Assembly (NCBI RefSeq): GCF_012516475.1
Contig: NZ_CP051217.1
Coordinates: forward strand, 2,976,001 to 3,040,000
DNA length: 64,000 nt
From: Parasphingorhabdus halotolerans
GTDB taxonomy: Bacteria > Pseudomonadota > Alphaproteobacteria > Sphingomonadales > Sphingomonadaceae
Reading direction: 5' to 3'
Below, one piece after another: positions 47,987 through 55,677 of the stretch (position 1 is the first letter of the stretch; the number at the start of each line of letters is the position of its first letter). The position numbers and the translations under genes were made by a program. Under the pieces are notes generated by a model that did no database searches, had not been told where the DNA came from, and worked only from the letters and a program-made list of their open reading frames with translations.

Positions 47987-48472
47987 ATGCAGAAACTATC
48001 GAAAATGCTTCGTCGTAGCCTTGGCAAGAAATCAGGGAACATCAAAAAAAACGCCCCTGCGCCTAACGGTTTTACGTTGGTGGAACTGATGGTCGTGATC
48101 TTCATTCTTGGTTTGTTGACGACGATCGTGGTGATCAACGTCCTGCCCAGTCAAGACCGGGCGATGGTGGAAAAGGCCCGCGCTGATATCGCGACTTTGG
48201 GGCAAGCGCTGGAAATGTACCGGCTGGACAATCTGAGCTATCCCGGCTCTGCCGAGGGGCTTAATGCCCTGGTCGCGGCACCATCGTCTTTGCCATCAAC
48301 AAACCGTTATCGTCAGGGCGGCTACATCAAGAAATTGCCGGATGATCCTTGGGGTCGGCCTTATCAATATGACAACCCCGGACGCAACGGTCCCGGTTTT
48401 GATCTATACTCATTGGGTGCTGATGGCGCGCCGGGGGGCGAAGATGATGCCGCTGATATTTATGCTGAGTGA
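47987..48472 (+). CDS. gspG: Type II secretion major pseudopilin GspG
   Basis: From ATG 47987 (AGGAA upstream), 161 residues. The long leader ends in the prepilin site NG-FTLVELMVVIFILG, with the +5 Glu, followed by the GspG core LPDDPWGRPYQY and the calcium-loop ending GGEDDAADI. It polymerises to the pseudopilus. Cleavage needs a GspO/PilD peptidase not found in this window. The gene is followed after 51 bases by gspL instead of gspH. Confidence 0.95.
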   Translation: MQKLSKMLRRSLGKKSGNIKKNAPAPNGFTLVELMVVIFILGLLTTIVVINVLPSQDRAMVEKARADIATLGQALEMYRLDNLSYPGSAEGLNALVAAPSSLPSTNRYRQGGYIKKLPDDPWGRPYQYDNPGRNGPGFDLYSLGADGAPGGEDDAADIYAE

Positions 48473-48523
48473 GCTCGCCGCGCAGCTGCAAATGTCCCGT
48501 TTTCTAGGCCAGCGTCGCTAGCT

Positions 48524-49666
48524 GTGGACACCACCATATTCCTTTTGGAATTTCCGACCGCTGAGCAACAAGCGCTGCATTGGTGGCTTGTGAATGGCAG
48601 TGAGATAATCAAGCGCGGGCGTGACCCCGATCCCATCGCTGCGGCTGGAATCCCGGCTGTCTCGATGGAAGAGCAGACGATATTATCGATGGCGGATTAC
48701 AAGCAGATTGCCTTGGTCCCCTCCACACATTCCACGGTGCGGTGGCACGACCTTTCTGGCGGCATCACTGAAAAACAGGCACTTGCTGCCGCGATGATCG
48801 ACGCAAAAAGCCGAAGTTTGAATAGTGATATTCTGCACTTTGCAGCAACCGTTGATGAAGGCGGCCAGATCATTACCTCAGCGATTGAGCGGGGCTTGAT
48901 GGCCAGCGGATTGGCGCATTTGAAATCGCTGCATATTGATCCGGATATCATTACGCCCTCTGGCTTTCTCATTTCTTTTGATAGCGAACATATCATTCAG
49001 GCAGATCTGGGTTTTGAAAAAATTCTCCGCGCGAAGCAACTCATCGCACCCGCGGAACCAGCATTGATCGATCAGCTGGCCGGGCAGGGCGATATTCATA
49101 ATCTTGATAACACCATTGTCGACGTGGCTCTGGTCGACACACCATCACAGCGCTTGGTGAATTTTCGTTCGGGGCTATTCGCGAAGAAGACCCGCGCGAC
49201 GGTTTCGGCACGGCAGAAACGGATTTTGGCCGGGATGATTGCTGCTCTATTGCTGATTTCGCTAGCTATTCCGATTGTCCAGTGGATCAGATATGCCCGG
49301 GCTGCAGATGCAGCGGATGAAGCCGCTTTGGTCGCAGCAAAAACGGAACTCGGGCAAGTTGCCAATATCGAGGAAGCCGAGCGGCGGCTTGATGAACAAA
49401 TGACCAACGAAAGTCGGGGAAACCGGATATATTCGGCACCGAGTTCGGCTCTTTTTTCCGCTGTTCAGATGGCTCCAGCGGTCGCTGTGGACAGGCTGGG
49501 ATACAGACAGGACGGGACGTTGTCCGCGCGGCTCTCAGCCAGCCGCAACGAAGAGATAAACCCGGTTTTGATTGCGCTTCAGCAAAACGGTTTCCAACTG
49601 ACGGCAACGCCCACCACTGATGCAACAGGCATGGCTAAGGCCGATATTACGTTGAGAGCACCATGA
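48524..49666 (+). CDS. gspL: Type II secretion protein GspL
   Basis: Protein of 380 residues from a GTG. The N-terminal cytoplasmic actin-like region (about 1-225) contacts GspE; one TM lies near 232-255, and a ferredoxin-like periplasmic domain follows (about 300-380). It anchors the ATPase to the membrane and binds GspM. It overlaps gspM by ATGA. Sequence is divergent, as GspL usually is, so assignment leans on topology and position. Confidence 0.83.
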   Translation: MDTTIFLLEFPTAEQQALHWWLVNGSEIIKRGRDPDPIAAAGIPAVSMEEQTILSMADYKQIALVPSTHSTVRWHDLSGGITEKQALAAAMIDAKSRSLNSDILHFAATVDEGGQIITSAIERGLMASGLAHLKSLHIDPDIITPSGFLISFDSEHIIQADLGFEKILRAKQLIAPAEPALIDQLAGQGDIHNLDNTIVDVALVDTPSQRLVNFRSGLFAKKTRATVSARQKRILAGMIAALLLISLAIPIVQWIRYARAADAADEAALVAAKTELGQVANIEEAERRLDEQMTNESRGNRIYSAPSSALFSAVQMAPAVAVDRLGYRQDGTLSARLSASRNEEINPVLIALQQNGFQLTATPTTDATGMAKADITLRAP

Positions 49667-50142
49667 CATTCTCGATTAAAGACTGGTTTTTGGCATTGAG
49701 CCGCCGCGAGCAGATACTGGTCGGGTTTCTGGCCGTCTTGCTGGTCATCACTGGGCTGTTTTATGGCGTTATACGTCCCGTTTATGCAGGAATAGAATCT
49801 GCGGAACAACGCTATGAGCTAGCGATCGAACGCCAGCTGCGAATAGAAACGAAGGTGGCAGTGCTCAAGGCGCCGTTAGATATTAAACCGGTTACGGGCA
49901 ACCAGCCGTTGGACGCGTTTCTAAGTCAGAGCGCTGGCGAGGAAGGCTTTCCGGTTGATACAATTAATGCGCAAACTGATGGACGCATAATGATGACTAT
50001 TGGTTCGGCCAAACCCACGGCTTTATTTGGCTGGCTTGCCAGACTCGAAACTCAGGGAATCGTTGTTAGCGAGCTCAATGTGATGGCTGCGCCTAACAAT
50101 GTCGTGAGCGCCAATCTGGTTTTATTCCGTCCTGCGGGATGA
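49663..50142 (+). CDS. gspM: Type II secretion protein GspM
   Basis: Protein of 159 residues: a short cytoplasmic N-terminus (SIKDWFLALSRREQ, the usual WxxxSxREQ/R motif), one TM (about 18-38), a coiled segment and a small ferredoxin-like periplasmic domain ending in the LFRPAG region. It stabilises GspL in the platform. It is the last gsp gene here; no gspN or gspO follows. Confidence 0.85.
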   Translation: MTFSIKDWFLALSRREQILVGFLAVLLVITGLFYGVIRPVYAGIESAEQRYELAIERQLRIETKVAVLKAPLDIKPVTGNQPLDAFLSQSAGEEGFPVDTINAQTDGRIMMTIGSAKPTALFGWLARLETQGIVVSELNVMAAPNNVVSANLVLFRPAG

Positions 50143-50155
50143 TTTTGAAGACTTA

Positions 50156-50593
50156 TTAGTCACACCAATTGCCGCGTCTTCCGGTCCATGCCATAGCAAG
50201 TTTCTTGTCGATCAATTGCCGCCCCAGGGACTGGCCATTGCGCTCGACTATCCGCAATGAACGGCCGTAACGATCTTGATTACGACCCTTTTGCTGAAGT
50301 TGAACCGGTCCGAGATTGAGTAGGGTGATGAAGGCACTGGTCGCCCGTTTCCCAAGAATATGCTCGCGCTCGCATCGGGGTTGAAATGTTTCTGGCGTAT
50401 CAATGTCCGCAAGACGGATTTTTTCGCCATTGAGCCAGAATGTATCTCCATCGACAACGCAGTTTATCCTTGGTGCAGAACTGCAAAGTTGGAATTGCAC
50501 AAATGATTTATCCGGCGCGCTTACAGCTGTCTGAGGCGAAAGCAGGCATAGAATGACGGAACTTTTTAGCCATGTATGAATGAATCGAGCCAT
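50156..50593 (-). CDS. Exported thermonuclease (SNase-like) family protein
   Basis: Protein of 145 residues with a signal peptide (SPQTAVSA) and an SNase-like OB fold: VVDGDTFWLNGEKIRLADIDTPE, and the catalytic region QPRCEREHILGKRA and GRNQDRYGRSLR, keeping the equivalents of the catalytic Arg/Glu. It would hydrolyse DNA/RNA outside the cytoplasm. It lies next to the type II secretion genes but on the opposite strand; being secreted by that system is only a speculation. An N-terminal insertion (PRINC) adds a Cys. Confidence 0.85.
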   Translation of the reverse strand: MARFIHTWLKSSVILCLLSPQTAVSAPDKSFVQFQLCSSAPRINCVVDGDTFWLNGEKIRLADIDTPETFQPRCEREHILGKRATSAFITLLNLGPVQLQQKGRNQDRYGRSLRIVERNGQSLGRQLIDKKLAMAWTGRRGNWCD

Positions 50594-50757
50594 GCATCGG
50601 CGTAAAATGCGTGACGAGAATATGCAGTGGAGGTTTCATCGAAAATGGTAACGCCAATAAATTGACTGGGACTCACGACCGGGTTACCGGGAGTTTAGAA
50701 CAACCGCCGCTTCATTTCGGAGCAATGTGGAGCTTCCACATAGCCGAGGAGTTGTGA

Positions 50758-51864
50758 TCAGGCTTTTGTCAGCGCCGCTTCCGTCGTTTCGCTGCCGCTA
50801 TCATTTTTTGCGTCTTGAAACATTAAGCCACCATCAGCCTGCGACATTTCTTCCGGTTCGCGCGACGCTTGTTTTGCGGCCAGCTTCTTTTCCTGAACCC
50901 AGTTGCCCGTTGAATCGCGCACATATTTGGGAGCGCGCTGCACGTTCCAGACCAGACCCATTTTTTCCCAAAGCGAGATGATATAACCGTTCACATCCAC
51001 TTCCCACCACATCATCCCGGCATAAGCGCTGCGCGGGTGCTGGTGATGGTTATTGTGCCAGCCATCGCCAAAGGTCATCCAAGCCATGAACCAGTTGTTG
51101 CGGCTGCCGTCTTTGCCTGGAAAGCGTTGGGAACCAAATACATGGCCGATGCTGTTCACACCCATAACAAAATTCAGGAAGAAGAAATTGCGAAAAAATC
51201 CACCGATTAGGATGGTTCCGATAATATGTTCCGGACCGCCAAACATCAGCGCCCAGATCGCGGGAAAGATAATGCTCGAGAATATGGCAATGCCCCAACG
51301 ATGTTTGTGACACCACAGCACCTGCGGGTCATCAATCAGGCCCTTGCCGTACACATTCATATCCGAGGTCGTATTGTCAAATAGCCAGCCAAAATGCGCG
51401 ATGCCGAGGCCTTTCCATTTGGACATTTTTTTGCCGTGGCCGTCAATATAGGGGCTGTGAATGTCACCAACCCGATCAGAAAAAGCGTGGTGCCGACGGT
51501 GATCGGCCGCCCATTTCAGCACTGAGGCCTGACAGGCCATTTGCGCCATGATACCGATCGCGAGCCGCATTTTGGGTCCGGCTTCAAACGCCCGATGCGT
51601 ATAGAAACGGTGATAGCCAATGCCGACGCCCATGTTGATCAGAATATAACCGAAGAGAAATGCCGACCATTCGACCCATCCTGTAGCATGGGTCAGTGTC
51701 CAGTAGAGCGCGCCAAGCGAGCCAAGCACCATTGAGGATAGCAGGATGCCATATTCAATTCTCTTGGCGCGTGCCGCCGGCCCGCCGATGATTACACCGT
51801 GTTGCGGGTGGGCTTGTTCTGGCTCGTAAGATTCAGGCTGGATGTCTCGAAACGCAGTCGCCAT
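50758..51864 (-). CDS. Acyl-CoA desaturase (delta-9-type fatty acid desaturase)
   Basis: Protein of 368 residues with the three histidine boxes of membrane desaturases: HRFYTHR, HRRHHAFSD and HNNHH, plus four hydrophobic helices. It is a diiron enzyme introducing a cis double bond in acyl-CoA or lipid chains in the inner membrane, usually with ferredoxin or cytochrome b5-type electron donors. The last ~70 residues are polar and of low complexity. The 5' leader is A/T-rich and may carry temperature or lipid-dependent control. Confidence 0.92.
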   Translation of the reverse strand: MATAFRDIQPESYEPEQAHPQHGVIIGGPAARAKRIEYGILLSSMVLGSLGALYWTLTHATGWVEWSAFLFGYILINMGVGIGYHRFYTHRAFEAGPKMRLAIGIMAQMACQASVLKWAADHRRHHAFSDRVGDIHSPYIDGHGKKMSKWKGLGIAHFGWLFDNTTSDMNVYGKGLIDDPQVLWCHKHRWGIAIFSSIIFPAIWALMFGGPEHIIGTILIGGFFRNFFFLNFVMGVNSIGHVFGSQRFPGKDGSRNNWFMAWMTFGDGWHNNHHQHPRSAYAGMMWWEVDVNGYIISLWEKMGLVWNVQRAPKYVRDSTGNWVQEKKLAAKQASREPEEMSQADGGLMFQDAKNDSGSETTEAALTKA

Positions 51865-52130
51865 GGTCGTGCCCCATTTACTAAATTTACTAATAGGATG
51901 CTTACCGCGTTTTATAGCAGATTACAATTATCTTAACCTTTAAATGACTTCGCGAATCTGAATCGGCCTTTAATGTCAATTTCGCGTCAGATATCGGCAA
52001 GTGCTGCTGACCCAAAAGCACATTCATCGCTCTGGTAGTGCAGTTCGGCGTGTCATCGGCGCCGTTCATGAACCGGCAACGCTGTCTCGCTTGTTATTGC
52101 GGTATCGATCATTCGATAAGGAGAAAATCA

Positions 52131-52469
52131 ATGAAATATCGTGAATTTATCGTTTCGATTTCCGTTGCAACGCTCATTGCCGTTCCGGTTTCGGAAGCGT
52201 CTGCACATAGGTCCAAGCACGGCAACCATGAACCAATTTTAACGCAGCCGATAGCTAACGTCGAAAATAACTACTGGTTTGATTATCTCTCCGATATTCG
52301 CGAGGCTGAACATGAGCTTACGAAGGATCTGCGACGCGCAACCGATGAAGAAGATCGTCGCGATGCCTATGAGGAATATCGCAACGAGATCGCCGATGCG
52401 AACAAAGATTATCGCAAGGAAATGCGTGAACGCGGATATCGTGTTGGTCGCGTAACCGTTGGCAATTAA
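52131..52469 (+). CDS. Small exported protein, charged helix, unknown function
   Basis: From ATG 52131 (SD AAGGAG), 112 residues. Signal peptide to about VSEASA, then a His-rich start, a hydrophobic YWFDYLSD patch and a charged helical segment rich in Asp, Glu and Arg (about 60-105). Probably periplasmic. No family recognised. A strong bidirectional hairpin separates it from the convergent lipoprotein gene. Confidence 0.65.
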   Translation: MKYREFIVSISVATLIAVPVSEASAHRSKHGNHEPILTQPIANVENNYWFDYLSDIREAEHELTKDLRRATDEEDRRDAYEEYRNEIADANKDYRKEMRERGYRVGRVTVGN

Positions 52470-52490
52470 TCCCTTTTGACAGGGTGAAAC

Positions 52491-52523
52491 AGCCGGGTGG
52501 GGCGCCCTGTGCTCCACCCGGCT
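52491..52523. terminator. Bidirectional terminator-like hairpin
   Basis: Perfect 10-bp stem AGCCGGGTGG / CCACCCGGCT (52491-52500 with 52514-52523) between convergent genes; no clear U tract in either direction. Confidence 0.65.
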
Positions 52524-52535
52524 ACTGGTAAAAGT

Positions 52536-53377
52536 CTATTCTATCGGATTGCCCGTATTGCTTTTTTCGGCCGAACGTGGTGCCGGGCGAACGGAGCGCT
52601 CAATCGGCAGTTGACTTGCTGCTGCCGGTCTGGCTGCAGGACGGGAAACAGCTGCTGCTGACGGACGGTCTTGCTGGACCCGTTGTGGCTGCTGTTGCGC
52701 CATTGTTGGCCGTCCGGGCCTCTCCGCTCCAACCGGGCGATTCCCTCGCCCGACCTGATTGCCGCCGTTTCCGGCTCTGCCCCGGCCCGCGCCATCGCGA
52801 TTGCCTCTTTGTGGTACCGTGTTAGCCTGGCCGATAGTTGAGCGATCAGTTGTTCCTGAATATCCGCGTCGCTCTTCTCTGCGTTCCCGCCGTTCAGTGC
52901 GCTGTTCCGGGGTTAAATCGCGCCCACGTTCGCGATATTCGGGGCGATATTCGGCGCGACGTTCACCGCGATTCATTCCGTCATTGCGGCCCCCGCGACG
53001 GGCGTGTTGCGTGCCATATTGCGCCCGGCGATGAGCCCAGTAGCGCCGGTGGTTGTTCTGCATCTTGTACCGCGAACCAACCCGGTCAAAAATATAATAG
53101 CCGTAGCCAGGATAATAGTAATTATCATACCATCCGCCGCCAAAGCCGATATTGGAGAAACCGTAGCCATAATCGCAGGTATAATAATCGTCAAAGGGCG
53201 CATAAGGATCGCAATCATAGCCGCCCCATAACTATTGGCATAACCGCCATTCACATAGCCATCACCATAATATCCGGCTCCCACGCCCAGTCCGCCATAA
53301 GCGCAGCCGCTTAGTCCTGCGACCAATCCGGCCAGCAATGCTGGTCTGAACGCACGTTTGATATTGAATTTTGCCAT
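52536..53377 (-). pseudogene. Tyr/Gly- and Arg-rich envelope lipoprotein, frameshifted as read
   Basis: ATG at 53377 opens MAKFNIKRAF and a lipobox (GLSGC), followed by a Gly/Tyr-rich segment. The frame becomes nonsense after NSYG. Adding one base to the four-base run at 53224-53227 (GGGG on the coding strand) continues into YDCDPYAPFDDYYTCDYGYGF and the Arg-rich domain ending at 52536, giving 280 residues. The rest is basic and Pro/Ala/Gln-rich, probably disordered. I infer one intact gene with an assembly error. Function unknown; similar Tyr/Asp-rich lipoproteins occur in sphingomonads. Confidence 0.72.
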
Positions 53378-53491
53378 GTCTATTCCCCTGTTATCAGGGC
53401 CTAGCGCTTCACTTGCTGCCGAGTCCCGATTATTTTCAGCCTGTCGCAATATGTAACGATTCGCGATTGAATAGCTTATGAATGGAGTGTC

Positions 53492-54951
53492 TTGCTGACA
53501 TTCATGAAAGTAGCTACAACACTTATTAATGCAACCCTTTCAGGAGCTTTTACCTTGGCCAGCGCAGCGATCAAACCCCATGGTTACCCGTTTGAAGAAT
53601 CCGCCAACCCCCATTGGGTGAAATCGCCGAGCACAGAACAACTGGCTCATATTCCGGGTGAAGCGGGCCTGCCCATCTTGGGTAATACGCTCGCCATTGT
53701 GAAAGACCCGATTGCAGTCGGCCAAAAGATGGTCGAGAAATATGGTTCGGTTTATCGCAGCTATGCGTTCGGAAAATGGAATGTCATGCTGCTAGGCGCC
53801 GATGCGAACGAGCTGGTGATGTTTAACAAGGACAAGATTTTCTCCAGCGAACAGGGTTGGGGACCGGTGCTCAATAATCTCTTTCCGCGCGGTCTGATGC
53901 TGATGGATTTCGAACGCCATCGCGCCGATCGCAAGGCGCTGTCGGTCGCTTTCAAGCCCGGCCCGATGAAGCATCACTGCAAGGTGCTGAACGAAGGCAT
54001 TATCGAGCGCGTCGCCGAATGGGGTGATAGCAGTTTTAATTTCTATCCGGCGATTAAATCGCTGTCCCTTGATACCGCGGCATCGTCGATCCTTGGTATT
54101 CCCTGGGGACCGGAAGCGGACAAGATTAACAAGGCTTTTGTCGATGAAGTGCAGGCGTCAGTCGGCGTTGCGCGCAAGCCCATTCCGTTCACCAAGATGT
54201 GGCGCGGCGTGAAAGGGCGGGAATATCTGCTGAGTTATTTTACCCCTGAAGTGAAGAAGCGCCGCGAAACAGGTGGCGAGGATATCTTCACCCAGATTTG
54301 TCTCGCGACCCATGAAAATGGAGACTTGCTGACCGAAGATGAAGTTGTCGATCACATGAACTTCCTGATGATGGCGGCGCATGACACGATCACCTCTTCG
54401 GCGACCAGCATGACCTATTTGCTCGCCAAGCATCCTGAGTGGCAGGAGAAATTGCGGGAGGAATGCCTGTCCGTAGCGCCCGCCGGCCGGCCTTTGTCCT
54501 ATTCCGATCTGGACCAGCTGCCACTGACTGAAATGGCGTTCAAGGAAGCGCTGCGTCTGATCCCCCTGTGCCCAGCATCCCGCGTCGGGCGATCAAGGAT
54601 TTCACCTTCCGAAACTTCACCATTCCCGCCGGTACCAATATCGGAATTGCGCCGCAATTTGTCCACAAGATGGAAAAACACTGGCCAGACCCGGAAAAAT
54701 TCGATCCGCTGCGCTTCACGCCCGAGAACAGCGCCGGTCGCCACAAATACGCCTGGGTGCCTTTCGGCGGTGGCGCGCATATGTGCCTGGGGTTGCATTT
54801 TGCCTATATGCAGATCAAGATTTTGATGCATGCGATGCTGACAACCAACCGCATCATGCTGAGCGGCGGCCCGGATTACGAACCCAAATGGCAAGTGTTC
54901 CCCATACCCCAACCAAAAGATGGCCTGCCTGTGCGGCTCGAGCGTCTGTAG
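53492..54951 (+). pseudogene. Cytochrome P450, frameshifted as read
   Basis: From a TTG at 53492 (ATG 53504 is an alternative) the frame carries the I-helix MMAAHDTITSS and ExxR motif KEALRL, then leaves the coding frame at LIP. The next frame has PSIPRRAIKDFTF, the PERF-like DPLRFTPEN and the heme-Cys loop FGGGAHMCLGLHF. One extra C in the five-C run at 54562-54566 joins them as LIPPVPSIPRRAI, giving 486 residues, a full-length P450. It needs ferredoxin and reductase partners not encoded nearby. The substrate is unknown. Confidence 0.9.
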
Positions 54952-55677
54952 CGTTCAAAGGCTGGGTAAAAGATCCGTTGATCAAGTCGTTTCGCGCTAT
55001 CCCGCGCTATCCATAGTTTACACCAACTGGCGCTTTTGTTTTCTGTGGCCTTTGCTCCCACCGTTAGTTTTTCTGGGTTCCCGCGACCCATGTCGGCGGG
55101 AGAGTTTTCAAAGCATGGCATTTAAAGCGGGCATGCCAGAGAACGATAAATCCCCATTTTCCAGTCATATTATTATCACATAATAGAGATGATTAACCGA
55201 CGGAAATAAAAATCCAGAAAATTCTGACCTACTTTTTCGCGTTTTCGCGCTTTGCGTAATGAGGTCGCGAAAAATTTGGGTTTTTATCTGTGGGGGTAAT
55301 GATCATTTTGCCAGTCTGTGCGCTAAGCCGGGCAGTCAATGTTTCAATCGCGACTTCCATTCAAAACCTGGTGAATATTGTAGACGTGGATTCTGCCCGA
55401 CCTGGCAACGGCCGGGCAGGCCGTTTGGTAAGCAACGGAGAGTTACGAATGAGAAATACCAGAGCAAATTTTAGTACTGTATTTCACTGTTTGACACTTA
55501 GTTACGGGCTGTGATATTATTTTGTTTGGGTCGCAATAATATAGACAGCGCAAGCAGGCGCGATGATATTTGTCTTGAATTGCATCTATTTCCGATTCTG
55601 CTTCGTTGCTTTTGTTGTGGTTATGTCACCTGGTGGCAAGTCCACTTCGTCGATCTGACTTACAGGGAGCTGAATTA
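54952..55677 (+). other. Long intergenic leader region upstream of the autotransporter gene
   Basis: About 726 bases without a supported gene. The middle (about 55150-55290) is A/T-rich. Two overlapping short ORFs (55259-55474, 55290-55514) have no recognisable family or Shine-Dalgarno. The 3' part contains alternative hairpins, annotated separately. A long untranslated leader or a regulatory RNA is possible. Confidence 0.5.
55393..55425 (+). promoter_or_regulatory. Two mutually exclusive hairpins in the adhesin leader
   Basis: CTGCCCG (55393-55399) can pair with CGGGCAG (55413-55419), while AACGGCC (55407-55413) can pair with GGCCGTT (55419-55425). The two helices share bases 55413 and 55419 and interleave, so only one can form at a time. 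Confidence 0.45.

Noticed and set aside
48473..48523. Remnant of gspH-K between gspG and gspL
   Set aside because: Only 51 bases, with no prepilin motif or recognisable piece of a minor pseudopilin in any frame.
55390..55460. Cyclic-di-GMP riboswitch in the adhesin leader
   Set aside because: The conserved GEMM core and tetraloop-receptor sequences were not found; only generic alternative hairpins are supported.
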